A DNA stretch of 64,000 nt from Amoebidium appalachense (taxonomy: Eukaryota > Ichthyosporea), in assembly GCA_963693365.1 (NCBI GenBank), contig CAVNZM010000011.1:2914001-2978000 (forward strand), given 5' to 3'. Positions 39,348-62,728 of the stretch are shown here, piece by piece (within the stretch, counting starts at the first letter, position 1; every line of letters begins with the position of its first letter). The notes below the pieces were generated by a model that was not told where the DNA came from, ran no database searches, and saw only the letters and a program-made list of their open reading frames with translations. The position numbers and the translations under genes are program-made.

Positions 39348-40612
39348 TTTCCTCTTTCCCTCTCCCTCTCTCTCTCTCTCCTGGCTGCCTCCCTGTTTCT
39401 CTCGATCCTTCTCTGGCCCTCCCCCCTTCCTCTCCTTTTCTCTCTTTCACTCTCCCCCTCCCCTTCCCCCCCTCTCCCCTCTCTCCATCCTCCCCTCTCT
39501 CCCTTCTCCCATCCCCCCACCCCCTCCTCTCCCCCATTCCTTTTCTTACTATCCACCTTGGCCCACCTACCCCAACTTTGGTTCCTTGCTGACATCCGGT
39601 CTTCCTTGTTGTTCCTCGAATGTCCTTTTCTTTTTTGCCCCTGCCGCTTTCCTAGCGTTTCCCTTTGCCACTCCCTCGCTCCGTCCCTCCCTCCCTCCCT
39701 CGCTTCCCTCCCCTGAGCCCTTGCTCTCGCCCCGTGGGTCTTCCGCTTCTGGGCTTCTCTAATCTTTGTCTGCCACCCCCCTGCCTACAAGTCAGCTTGA
39801 TCTGCTCAAAGCCTCTCCCCCCCCCCCCCACCTCTGATTCTCCACTTCCCTGCGTTTCTCTAATTATGTCCATGATTTATACATGCCCTAACTCTGCAAT
39901 TTTGACCTGGTCTCATCTTCGGCCTGGTTGTTTCTCTTCCCCCCCTCCCCCCCCCCACTCCCCACCCGCCTCCCTGCCCGCCACTCCTTTTCGGTGGGGT
40001 TTTCTTCTGTACCCCCCCCCCCCCCCCCCTCCCCCCCTTCTCCACACCACAAGTGGTCTCATCCACATTCTTGAAGCAACGAGCACCTATTCCTTCAATC
40101 TACCCTCTTTTCATGCCGCCCCCCGTATGCACTCCCCTTCCCCTTCTGCCCATTTTTTCTTGCTCCTGTTCCCTCTTCCGCTTGTCACTTACTCGCATGT
40201 CGTCCTTACACATCACAAGCAACTGTGCAAACGTTCACACAGGTTCACACACTCACACACACGCACGTGCGCGCGTGCACACACACACACACCACACAGA
40301 CACGCACACACAAACACACACACAGACACACACACACAAACACACACACAGACACACACACACACCATTGCCCCCCCCCCCCCCCCCCCCCCCCCTCCCC
40401 TATACATACATGCACACACACTCACCCGCCCTCCTGCCCCTTAGGTCCCCCCCCCCCCCCCCCCCAAAAAAAAAAAAAAAAAAAAAAAACGTGTGCATGG
40501 ATGCATGCGTGCACTCACAACACACACACGCTTACCCACCCACCTTTTCCCTCCTCCAGCCCCTCCCCAAGCACAAATGGACACACACACGCCTTAAGAC
40601 ACACACCCCCCC

Positions 40613-40652
<40 letters not shown>

Positions 40653-41387
40653 CAAAAAAAAAAAAAAAAAAAAAAAAAGAAAGAAAGAAAGAAAGAAAGA
40701 AAGAGAGAAAGAAAAGGGAAAAAACAGACACGTGCACACATGCGCGCGCACGGGCGTGTGCACGCACACACACAAACACACACACACACAACGCACTGCA
40801 CACACACATTCACACACGCTCGCGCACACACACCCTTCTCCTCCCATCCTCCCATCCCCTAACCTCTCTCCCCCCCCCCCCCCCCCCCCCCCCCCCCCAT
40901 CCCCCCACCCTCCGCCTTCTCCTCCCTCCCCCCCTTCCCCCCACTCTTCCCCCCCCCCCCCCCCCCCCCCCCCCCCACCACCACCACCACCACACACACA
41001 CACACACACATACACACAGACATTATCGTGCTTGTTCAGAAGGGAGACAAGCAGCTACTCCACTACCTGCACGAGCAGTATGAGGGCAAGGACCATTTGG
41101 TGGTCGAGACGATTGAGCCTGAGCTGGGCACGGCTGAGTCATTGCGCATGGTGAAGGATAAGATTAAGGTGGGTGGGGTGGTGCTTTGTCTGTGTGTCTG
41201 TGCGTCTCTCTGTGTGCGCGGGGCGGGGAGGGGGGGGGCGGGGGGCGCCGGGGGGGGGGGGGGGAGCAGTAGCTAGGTTACATAAACAAGGTTTTAGTAC
41301 GTAACCTTGTGTAATGATGCAGTGGAACCTGACCACATGATATCAATGGCTGATGTTGTTTTTTTTTTTGTTTTTTTTTCCCGGGTT

Positions 41388-41439
<52 letters not shown>

Positions 41440-41981
41440 GGGGGGGGGGGGTAGGGAAAGAAAGGGAGGGATGGAAACAGAAAGAGGGTGCCAGTTTACA
41501 TCTGTATGCGTGTGTGTTTATGTGACCATGTGTTTGTGTTGAAGTGAGAGTTGGTTTAAACGTCACACAGCTGCTAAAAATCACACCCGTTTCTGTTTGG
41601 TTCCCTCTACAGATGGACTTTGTAGTTGTCACATGCGACTTGGTTGCGGTGTTGAACATTGCTGAAATCTTCGACCTGCACCGGGTGAGAAATGCAACCA
41701 TGACCTGTGTGTGCTCACCACTTATCGAGTCCGAGCTGGCAAACGAGAAGAAAGGCGGCAACAGGGGTGCGTGGTTTTCTGTTAATTTTTGTGTGCTTCT
41801 TTTCTGGTCTATTGTCTATGTGTGTGTGTTTTTATGGCAATGGCGGTTGCTGCGGTGGTGTGCGTCTGTGTGTGTATGGGTGTTTGGGAGAGGGGGGGGG
41901 GGGGGGGGGGGGGGAAGGGGGAGGGGGAGGGTGGCTGTAGTGTGTTTGTCTCTGCGTGTATTTTGGCGGTGATGGGTGATT

Positions 41982-42012
<31 letters not shown>

Positions 42013-42308
42013 GGGGGAGGAGGATTTATACTGGGCAGTTTTATGCAGCAGTCTGTCAGGCAGCACGTATGCATGACCAGGTAATTCATTAATGTTCTTT
42101 CAAAGTCTATATATTACATCTGATTGGCACAGAGCTTGCGGGGGGTATAATGGTGTCATTTTTAATTCTAACCCTTGGATGTGATTGGCGCAGGGCTGAC
42201 GGAGTACATTGGTGTGGACAGTAGCAGTGGGCGCATGCTGTTCTATGCCGGTGAGGGGGACATGGATGAGGAATTCAGGGTCTCACAGTCCGTCCTCTTG
42301 AAGTATAT

Positions 42309-42339
<31 letters not shown>

Positions 42340-42372
42340 CGCACACACGCACGCATGCACACATTCCCGCAT

Positions 42373-42452
<80 letters not shown>

Positions 42453-43860
42453 GGGGCGCGCACACATACTCACACAACACACAGACAGACAGACAGACAC
42501 ACACCACCACACCGTTTCTTCCGTTTGTTATTTTGCCTTTGCGCAGGGCTTCCACCCGTTTGCTGTTGCAACTTCTGCTTTTGTCGTCCTTGTAGCTCCA
42601 TTGGTACAGATACCGTCCGCGAATGAGAACCCCCCAAAATGTGGCCGCCGGGGGGGGGGGGGGGGGGGGGGGGGGAGAGAATCTTGAATTTTTGGGGGGA
42701 TCGGGGTCAGAATCTTAATGCCGGGGGGGGGGGGGGGGCATTCAATATGATTTTTCGTCCGTCCGCCTTTAAGATCATGCCGAAAACTTGGATGGTGCTA
42801 AAGCCGGTTTTACGGAGCATGATGGCAGGTGTTACCCAATCAAAATTAGCCAATTATTTATGCACCATTTTTGGCAGGTGGCTAACCACAAAAGGTTAGT
42901 TTTGTTACCTTGCTGGGCAACTTTTTTGGCTGCAGCGCTGCCTGCAGGACTATTGTTTCTATAAAACAATATAGTAAAAATCAAAAGCTTTCAGGAAATA
43001 TATAGATAGCAGCCAAGAAAGCGCTCTGAAGGGGTGATAACATCGCTACAAACTCAGCCAGTCCCAAAAGCCATTATGCCGTTTATACAAGATCTGTAGA
43101 TGCTGGCTTTACTTAAAAGGGGAGAAAAATGCTCGAGATTTATGAGTACGAGATGATTTGCTATGAAGCAACTATTCATTTACCACCGCACATATCTTTC
43201 CCTTGTCAACTGATCATTCACCACCGATTCCCCCGGTACCCACTCACTGACTTTCTTCCAAATTTCGCACCACCAACTGATTGGCTCTGCTGAATTTCAC
43301 CCGCCCCCTCACTATCTCCTATAACTCACGCCCACTCACTGACTCTCTCCTGAATTTTAAAACCCACTTACCGACTATCTCCCGATTCTTACAGATATCC
43401 GCGGCTGACCATCCACACGGATCTCCTTGATGCGCACTTCTACATCTTCCAGCACTGGGTGATCGACTATATAGCCAACACACCAATCACATCCATCCGA
43501 TCAGACCTGGTACCGACCCTCGTCAGAAAACAGTTCCGCCCACCAAAAGGAACGCCGGAAAAACCGACAGGTACAAAAACCTTATCCCTCGCCCCCCTCC
43601 CCCTCCCCCGCTCCCCTCCCCCCGAGAATGGGTTCTGTTTATGCTGCATGCCCGATGCGTTGCTGATGTTGCCTCATGAATGTTTGCATGTGTTCTGTAC
43701 ATGTTTTCTCGTCGGGTAGTTGTACTTCCTACCGTGTTCGGCATTCCCCCTCCCCCCTCCCCCCACCCCCCGAGGGACTCTGCTTATTATGCATGCTTTT
43801 CATGTGCCGTCTGCAGTCTGTATTATGTTGCCTGTTATGATTTGGTACTTCACAATCTAA

Positions 43861-43911
<51 letters not shown>

Positions 43912-45348
43912 ACTCGCCCCCCCCCTCCCCCCCCCCCCCCCCTCCCCTCCCCTCTCCTTCCCCTCCACACCACAGATCTGTACAACTCTGTGCCACAAGA
44001 GCCCAACGTGAGCCTTCTCATGTCATCGTCCCCCTACGATGCCACGGACCGCGTGCGCTGCTTCATGTACCACACAGACAACTTCTGTGCTAGGGTGAAC
44101 ACCGTGCCTCGTTACCTCGAAGTCAATAGGCTGGTACGTGCGTGTTCGGGTGTGGTGGTGGTTGTGTGGCTGGGGGCAGTGTGCTTGGGGTTGGATTGCG
44201 GAGGGGGGGCAGGTGATGGGGAGAGGGAGGTAGGGGAGGGGAGGGGATGGGATGGATGGGGGGGGGAGAGGGGGGGGGGGGGGAGGAGGGGGGAGGGGGC
44301 GGTGGTGGTGTGTTGTGGGGGGGGAGGGTGGTGGGAAGGGGGGCAGGGGGAGGGAGAGAGGAGGAGGACAATGTACATTCGCTCGTGCGTGCCCGCATGC
44401 CTGCGTTTGTGCATGCCTGCCTGCCTGCCTGCCTGCCTGTCTGCCTGCCTGCCTGCGTGGTGTTGTTATGACCTGCATGTTACTGTGTACATGGTTTTCG
44501 GTTGACGTGCTCATGTGCAAGGGCTTGTTCTGACGGCTATGTGTGTTTGTGCCTGGCCAACACATTTGGCACAGGTCGGTGGCACACACAATCATTGTAT
44601 CTCTTTGAGACGGTAGCAACCACGTGCACATGTGTGTGTATGCACATGGTGCATCAGGAATGCCGATGCTCACTGTGTGCACAGATAGTGCAGAGCCCAT
44701 TGGTCGACGAAAAGTTCCTCATTCAATCAGGCGGCGACATCAGCAAAAAGACTGCTGTATGTTCCCCCCCTCCCCCTCCCCCCCCCCCCCCCCCCCCTCC
44801 CTCCCCCCTTTCCCTCCCCCCCCCCCCCCCCCCCTCCCCCCCCCTCCCCCACACACACACACACACCCGGAAAAAAGACGAGAACAAAAAACTACCAACA
44901 CCACCACAACCGATGTAAGACTTACCTGTTCCTGCACCTTTACCAGTGCAAAGAAGCACATGCATGCACAGATACAGAACCAGCTGACGTGCCGTTCATT
45001 TACCATCACCATGAGTCGAGATGGCCTCACTAAATCGCCCGCTTATTCACAATAGCCACTTCTGCTTATGCTTATCCACCCTGCTGTTCTCTCACACACA
45101 CTGTTCACCATGCACTAGTACTAGCATGTACACATATGGATTACGTTGCTTCGGCTGGAACATACACGTGTCTGTTCATACACACATGCACGCACACTTG
45201 CACACACACACATACACACACAGATTCACGCTCACACACTCACTCACGCTCTCACACTCGCACCCACACAATCACACCTACCCATCCACCTACCCACCCA
45301 CCCACTCACTCACCCACTCACCCCCCCGCCCGACACACACCAAATGCA

Positions 45349-45414
<66 letters not shown>

Positions 45415-45469
45415 CACTCACACTCACACACACACACACACACACTCACACTCACACTCACACTCACAC

Positions 45470-45519
<50 letters not shown>

Positions 45520-46635
45520 TCACACACACACACACACATGCAGATCGGCAAGGACAGCATGGTTGGTGTGGGCTGCAAGATAGGTGACCGGTGCAGTGTC
45601 AAGAAGTCCATCATTGGCAACCACTGTGTGATTGGCCACAACGTCAAGATCACTAACTCCGTGCTCATGGACTATGTGAACGTCCAGGACAAGTGAGATT
45701 CCCCTCCCCCTCCCCCCCCCCCCCCTCCCCCCCTCCCCACCTCCCCACCCTCTTCCCCCCCCTCTCCCTCCCCAACCGTTCCCCCTCCACACCCCCTCCC
45801 CCCTCCTCTTTGCCACCCATACTGGAAGTTTATAAACACAAAGACACACAGACAGTTTCACATTGGCTTTCTCGTTCCCCTCACTTCACTTGAATACTAT
45901 GGTACTGACTCGCACACTCAAAAGCACACATGTATACACGCATGTAGGCACGCACATTCGCAGAGCACGCTCGCGCGCGCGCACACACACACGCATACAC
46001 ACGCACGCACACACGCACATACACACACACACACACACGCACATGCACACGCACACACGCACACATACACACACGCACGCGCGTGCGCGCACACGCACAC
46101 GCACACACACACACATGCACACACAGTACAACCTTGAGCAACACTGTGGTGTGTAAGAGTGCCTACATTCAGACCAAGGTCGACCTGAAGGATTGCCAAG
46201 TGGGTCCCTCGTACACCGTAAAGGAAGGAAGTAAGTTATCCTCCACACCCCACCCCCACCCCACTACCCCACCCTACCCTCCCACCCATTCAAAAAAAAA
46301 AAAAAAAGAAAGAAAAGAAAGAAAGAAAGAAAGAAAAAGGGATGGGTTAAAAAAAAGTAAGGGTCGAAAGAAAGAGAAGGAGAAGAGGAAGAAAATGATG
46401 TAAAGGCCACCCTACTTACTCCCACTACCACGGCCGTGGAACCAGTCCACTCTGATGTTTGGAATAGGGATGTCGGTTGCAAGTGTCTGTGTTGGGGTGT
46501 TCTAATGGGTGGGTGTGATCATGCGTGGATGAAAGGGCGTTTTTTTTGGGTGGGGGAGGGGGGAGGGGAAGGGGGAGGGAGGGGGGGGGGGGGGGGTCAT
46601 GTTTGTTTCGCTGTCGGAGCCCACTCGTGCCCCCC

Positions 46636-46666
<31 letters not shown>

Positions 46667-46959
46667 ACCCCCACACACCACCACCACCACCACAAGCCGG
46701 TCAACCGACTCACCCTATACTTGTTACACTGCGGACACCATTACCTACCCTCCATAATACATTTCACCCCAGGGTTTCCCCGAGCTCCTTATGTGATCTG
46801 CCCACTCACAATGAACATGCACGCACAAACACGTGCCACACACACACACACATACACGTGTTCACTCGCGCACACGCACACACATATGCACACACACCAC
46901 ACACACACACGCACACTCACACTCACACACGCACACACACACGCACACACGCGCGCACG

Positions 46960-47049
<90 letters not shown>

Positions 47050-47097
47050 GCCACCACCAAGAACGAGTCTCTCGTTGTCAACCAGGAATACTTGTAG
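38848..47097 (+). CDS. EIF2B3: Translation initiation factor eIF2B subunit gamma, 10 exons
   Basis: Catalytic-subcomplex member of the guanine exchange factor that recycles eIF2-GDP in cytosolic translation initiation. Exons: 38848-39025, 41020-41168, 41613-41766, 42194-42302, 43395-43570, 43976-44133, 44685-44756, 45544-45692, 46127-46230, 47051-47097; phases join, 1296 nt, 431 aa (animal forms are about 450). The N-terminal nucleotidyltransferase-like domain has [19 protein letters not shown] and [15 protein letters not shown]. The middle carries FVVVTCDLV. The C-terminal left-handed beta-helix shows hexapeptide-like turns (about 333-415: [35 protein letters not shown]). The last residues [11 protein letters not shown] match the family end. 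Met at 38848 is used; a second Met at 38875 (MAEFQAVV) aligns with the start of animal proteins and could be used instead. Four introns end in CA-rich acceptors. Confidence 0.95.
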
Positions 47098-47520
47098 CCA
47101 CGTCTGATGCATTTGCTGCTACCGCTGGCCTTTCGCGAAAGGTACAAACTTCCAGTCGTAAGGCGGATTACTTCTGTGTTTTTGCTTTTCTTTCTCTCTC
47201 TTTCTTTTTTTTTTCTTTTTTTGAGGCTTCTTGACTCGTAACCTTGCTGAGTTCAGCCGTGCTGTATTAGAATTGCTCCTAACATTAGGGAGTGAAACAT
47301 GGTATTGTATGAAATGAACTTGCTAGGGAAGAGGGTGGTACTGCTTACGTGCATGAGAGTGCACACTTGTATGCATTCATCCTTAGCTGTGTGTATGTCA
47401 CTGCGTGTACTACAAATATGGGGAGATGGCACAAGGCGGGTCCTTTTGCCTGAGATCTTTTGATGTTTCTAGAGGTGCATTTGCACGGAGAGGGAGGGAA
47501 AGAAGGGGGGGGGAGGAGGG

Positions 47521-47554
<34 letters not shown>

Positions 47555-47804
47555 TGATGTCCTTTCGTCATCACTGAGTACGTGACAACGATGTATGATC
47601 TGTTGATTTTCAAGCACCAGCTAAATAACCCCATATGTACTAGTGTTTGATGATGGTCATATGACTCGTGTAAATGTGTTTCTGTATTCTCAATGTCGCG
47701 GGGCCTGGCGCCTCTGTTTATCGACGAAAAGATATGGTCAAACAAGGATGGGGATCTTTGCAATGTCAATGCCTGTGTGTGTGAGTGTGAGTGTGTGTGT
47801 GTGT

Positions 47805-47838
<34 letters not shown>

Positions 47839-47997
47839 TGGGGAGGGGGGGGGGAGGAGGGGGGGGGGGGGGGGGGGGGTACTCGGCCATATATATTCAA
47901 GAATAGGTGAGACTATATATTGGCCGGAGGGAGCGGCCAATAAAGTGCAGTGATCCCCGAGACTGTAGCGCTGTACGTACCATCCATGGCCAGCACC

Positions 47998-48042
<45 letters not shown>

Positions 48043-48771
48043 TGGAGCTCCCTCCCTCCCCATGTACGTATACGATGACATGAAGTTGCTACGATTATAG
48101 CAGTTAGGATCATTGGGTGTGATATATCAGCTCTGCAGCCCTTGCCACTGCAGCTGCATGGGTCGAGAACCCTGACACGAAAAAACATACGTACTGGTTG
48201 AACACACATATGTGCATGCATATGTACGTGCACACAGCACTGTGACCGGAAGTGCACCTACGTACACACCGCGGTACCCCCACCACACGTACGTACACAC
48301 ATCATCCATATGCATGTGCATATGTGGACGCATGAAGGTGTGCTTAATAGATAAAAATATTGTACATACGGATACACGTTGGCATGTCAACAAACATAAT
48401 TACTTGGATGAACAGCACAGATCCACAACACACAAGTGTATGCATATTCAAAATTTGATGTACATGCACCAATTCTAACCTATGCACACACACGTGTGCA
48501 CATGCGCACACACGTCCATCGATATAACGTAATAGTAACAATTTATTCGTACTTTTTTGTGGAGCCATATCTGCCCCATCAAATCATTATATTCACTTTA
48601 CACGGAACATTGAAATATATACTGCTTTTAGATTATTTGGTGTGTGCACCCCCCCCCCCCCTCCCCCCTCCCTCCCCTCCACCCCCTTCCCCCCCCCACC
48701 TTTAGAATCTGCATTGTGTTGTCCGTTGTGAATATGTACTTCGTACTCTGATAAAACACCATATGCATTCT

Positions 48772-48843
<72 letters not shown>

Positions 48844-49331
48844 ACACGCTGCAAAGGCACACAACATACACCCACACGTCCAGATCACATACCCAGCCAT
48901 CCGCCTCCCCGAACAATTACACGCACAACCCAACCCCACCTCTAGAACACGCAATGATAGGGCACAGTCTCATGCTAACCACACGTTCGACACAATCAAC
49001 CCTACTAATCCTAACACAAATCACGTTTAACACAGCTTCGAAAGTGTAAATCCTAGGCAAAAAACAATAAATACTGCTACTACCTTTAAGCAGAACAAAA
49101 CAGCAACTGATATATATTAACAAGAACATACCATTTGGGAATAGGCTAGGACACCATACCCTTCAGTTGAAGTTCGTACACACCATGGCCACACGTGCAT
49201 CCAAACACTTTTACTATCAGCAATCGAACTGCAAATGCTGCTTATCAGATCGAATCACGAGTTCATACAACCCAGTGAACCACCAACAGCATGCACTGTA
49301 CCATATACCAGCCAGACAAACTCCCCTCGGT
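47098..49331. other. Convergent spacer between eIF2B gamma and the ANTH gene
   Basis: Both flanking genes end here, so it holds two 3' UTRs. Contents: G-run at 47522-47553, (TG)n/G-run at 47777-47879, C-run at 48000-48042, and C-run/A-run at 48774-48840; the rest is AT-richer unique DNA. No exon or RNA gene is recognised. Confidence 0.55.
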
Positions 49332-58622
<9,291 letters not shown>

Positions 58623-60138
58623 GGTGATGTTGTGCCTGTGTGTCCAGAAAGAAAGCGATTTTTATTATTAATCTCGGCACTTCTCTAAACATATTTCCAA
58701 CAAGAAAATGAGGTCTGCTAACACAGCCTACAGAGGTGTGTGTGCTTGGCCGAATATCTTACAAAGGAAAACAAAGTGCACGGAGATTTAGGGTAGCGTC
58801 ACACGTCAAACACACAGAATCGAACCATACCCATTCAGGTGAGGCTATCGATTTCACTTTATTGGAGTCATGCCTCCTCCTCTCTCTCTCTCGATCCAAC
58901 CCCAAATACACACGTGCACCCACACCCTTGCCCTCCCGCCGCACACTCACGCCTCATTCCCCCCCACCCCCACGGAACCCTCTTAAAAGCACCCAGAGAC
59001 ACAAAAACCCACCCCAGCACACGCAGAACCACTCAACTTGAAAGAGCTGCTCAAACAAGCAAAACCAGCCATACTCTCTCCGCACCTCACCCCCCACCCC
59101 CCAAACCACCATCCACCCACCTCTCCTTCTGTGGAGAGGCTCCTGGCCAACTCTGCTTTCTAAAATCCACGCCCGCCACCGTGAAACCCACAACCACACA
59201 GTAACAAGTCAAAACCAAGAGAATGGTGCCGGATAAAAAATGTTATTCCTTAAGACACAATGGTGCTTGAAAAGATCCCGGTTCATTCAGTTCTTTCTTG
59301 CTATTCTATGATCAAACACTGGCTTGCCTGTGTTCGCCTTCACCTTCCATACCCTCCCCGTCCCCCTACATCCTCCCCTTCCCGTTTCTTGCAAATGCCT
59401 CCAAGTCAAAACAGGCGCTTGTGTTTTCCAGCACCCTCGCTCCCTCCTTGAACGTGTATCCGCTTTGCCCCGCTTTCCTCCCATGACTCTAAGACTTCTG
59501 GTCTTTACAAACTTAACCCCCCCCCCTCCCCCTCCCCTTCTTCCCCACCCTCCCCCCCTTCCCTCTCCCCCTCCACTCTCCCCACCTCCTCACCTTCACA
59601 TGAATGTCCATTTTCAGCCCATAACAAAAACCAGAGAATTACCAGAACAACTCACCTTGCTGGCGGCTACAGGCTGTAGTTCAATAACTCCTTGAAGCTT
59701 AACTTCCCTGTATATACCCAGCAAACGCTAACTCCAACAGGTGCAAATGATTCACTTAACTGAACTGTGTCATAAAGCAGCGAAAAACATATATAAGCTT
59801 GCTGGGAACTTCAACATGTATGTACTGAAGATTCTCCGTGAATTGCTGCTGTACAGTCTGACAGTTCACAGCTAAACTTGGGAGGAAGCCTTGAAAAAAG
59901 AGCCACCGTGACCGCAAAACCGCTGAGGCTCACTTTTCAAACTTTATTTCCTCTGTTTAAGGCGCTATTTTTCATTTCTGTGATAGACGGGAAATCGCAT
60001 AAATAAATGCCTATTTATGGGCATTATATTATTTGAAAGGCTTTTAAGTTATAAATTCAATATAAATATATTAATAAAGCCTATTAGAAAAGCTTACGAT
60101 TCGGCGTTAATACGATCTAGGAGCGTTTTATGAGCCAG

Positions 60139-60143
60139 CCAAT
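60139..60143 (+). promoter_or_regulatory. CCAAT box upstream of the ankyrin gene
   Basis: agccaatcagag, a textbook NF-Y-type CCAAT context, about 317 bases before the ankyrin ATG and 240 upstream of the TATA-like element. Confidence 0.35.
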
Positions 60144-60377
60144 CAGAGGCGGCGTCTGAATCGTTCATAAATCGTGGAAGCCACGGAATTTGCAAAACAA
60201 TTCCGTTGAGCCATAACTTTACACATGAAACCCCTTTTAATGCTTTATAAACCTCCTATTGGAGCTACTTTACCAGATTTACACATCTGTACACTGGGGA
60301 TTCGATCTGGCGGTGCAAAAAAAAGCCGGTGCGCGGCCGCCACTCACGGCCACAAAAACAAAACACAACGGGCGGAG

Positions 60378-60386
60378 TATAAAAAA
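60378..60386 (+). promoter_or_regulatory. Putative TATA box of the ankyrin gene
   Basis: tataaaaaa directly after a GC-rich gggcggag. It lies 70-78 bases upstream of the ATG at 60456, leaving room for a start site near 60405-60410 (tgctcactcc) and a short leader. Confidence 0.5.
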
Positions 60387-60455
60387 GCCAAAACAAACTT
60401 TGCTCACTCCAGTGGCCGCTCCTTCCTCTTCTCTTTCCTCTTCTGACCTAGCAAC

Positions 60456-61288
60456 ATGGGTTTTCTATCCCGCTGCTCAGCGCTTCTATGCGCTTTTCTT
60501 CTCTCTGCCGAGTTTGCTTCGGCCGACAAAAAGCTTCTTGCCCGTCTCAAAGAGTTGATAGAAAATGACGATGCAGTGACCATCCTTCAAGAAAAAGACA
60601 CTCTTTCTTCAGTAATCAACATGGGGTTTACTCCAGCGACCTCTGATTGTGAAGCCACAGCGCTAACATACGCAGTTATTAAGCACGCCAACAAGGCGCT
60701 CGCAGCTCTTCTCGAAGTCCCGAGAATCGAACCAACAAAACATTACATCCAAGCAGACAACGTGAACAAGAAATACCCCCGCATGTTTCTCCTTCACGCC
60801 GCCGCCCTCGCCACCTCCTCCGTATCAGACACCAACCCAAACGTTCACTTTGCCAAGAAGGCGCTATGCGACACAGGAATCTTCAAGCCTGACCAAGAAA
60901 CATGGGACGTGCTAAAGACCATTCCGGACCTTGATCCCAGCCAGCTAGCACAGAGCTTCGAAGACAAAGCCGTTGTTCTCCGCTATGCCCACTGCTCCCC
61001 CCTGCACTATGCGGCAATGACGTCCGACGGCAGTATTGCTGTGACTAACCTGCTGGGCATGAAGGACGTTGACGTGAATAATCCTGAGTGTGTGGACGGG
61101 AGCAGGAAGGACCGCTACACCCCCGTGCAGCTGGCCACCCTGGCAGACAACGCAAAAGCAGTGGCTGCCTTCTTAAAGCTGAACGACCGGGTGTGTGCCC
61201 ACCCTCCCCACCCTCCCAACCCCCCAACCCCCCCCCCCCCCCCCGCCCCTCCTTTCTGTTACCCCTCTCCCCTCCCCTCCCCCCTTCA

Positions 61289-61319
<31 letters not shown>

Positions 61320-62121
61320 TCTTATGAGTGCGAGGTTCGGGTGAATCTTCGTGCTCAATAAGTGAAAGAGCACCAAAAAGGGGAGGGGGGGGGGAGGGGA
61401 GGGGGCAGGGGGGTCTTAGAACATCTCTGAGAACCCCTTCATTCTTCATTTCTCCCACGTTCACCGTTGCTCCCTTCCGTCTTGGTTTGAGTCCACCCCC
61501 ACCCCCCCACCCCCGCATCCCTCAGTGTGAGCATGGAGGGGCAAGGGGGGTTGGGCGGTGTTTCCACTTTCCATTTTCTGTCGGAGACAACGTGTGGCAT
61601 TTTTTGTTAAGCCGCGGTTTGCATAGGTCTTAGCTGTCTAATACCACACGATGCCCAATCAGGTTCTGGATGCCTTCAACGAGAATGAGGAGAGCATGTT
61701 GCACACTGCTGTGCAGATGGGCTACCCGTCAGCCGTGCAGGCCATCGTGTCCACCCCCAAAGGATCGGCACTTGCAAGCAAACCGTATGTCCCCCCCCCC
61801 CCGCGCCCATGCCCAAGGGTGGCCTGGGGCTTTCCTTTTCCCCTCTGTGCCTTTTACTCTAGCTATGCCTTAGCGCTCCCACACTACTACAAACACAACC
61901 TTGCGTAACAAGCGACAGCGTAAGAGTGAATAAGCAATTGATGGAGGCAGAACAAAAGCATAGTACACGGTCACATAACAGCATCTACATACCCCTCTTC
62001 GCTAGCACAGCCTCGGTGGTCAAGATGTTTCGCTCGGTTCTTCCCTTGCCTCTCCCTGCCCACCCACTTTCCCCATCACTCTACCCAACCCCTCCTTCTC
62101 GCTCCGTCTTTGCTGGCCCCC

Positions 62122-62164
<43 letters not shown>

Positions 62165-62301
62165 ACGCCCATTCGTACCCTTCCCGGTGCCGGCAAGCAC
62201 ATTCGCGCAATCACACCCACTAACACACGCACACCCACCACCACCACTCCTAGAACCCATACACCCACACAACAGGAGCCCTCATGCATGCCTGTTTGTG
62301 T

Positions 62302-62342
<41 letters not shown>

Positions 62343-62697
62343 CCCCGGCCCTTTCCCTTGCTTACTTCCTCTCCACACCACTACTGTGCACCACCCTACT
62401 CGTCTTAGTACGGTTAGTACTATTTGTGCATTCTGCCTCCATTCTTCCTTCCCTTACACCCTGGCAAGCCCCAAATTTCCCCAAAACCCCCTCCCCCCCT
62501 CCCCCCCCCTGTCCTGCACTTTGCATGATCTTCCGTCGTTGCCATCTCTCTCTCTCTCTCCCCCTCTTTCTCTCTCTCTCTCTCTCTCTTACCCTCTGTC
62601 TGTTTGCCTGTCATTCTCTCTGTCTTTCTCTTACTCTCACCCCCCCCCCCCCCCCCCCCCCCCCGGAACTCCCCCCTGCCCTCCTCTCTTTCTCATG

Positions 62698-62728
<31 letters not shown>

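Larger units (their letters stand above)
58623..60455. other. Divergent spacer between ANTH and ankyrin genes
   Basis: No exon is seen. The ANTH side (58623-59640) is C-rich on the + strand, with a CCAAT on the - strand at 58861-58865. The centre (59940-60120) is AT-rich. The ankyrin side has CCAAT at 60139-60143 and a TATA-like sequence at 60378-60386. Confidence 0.5.
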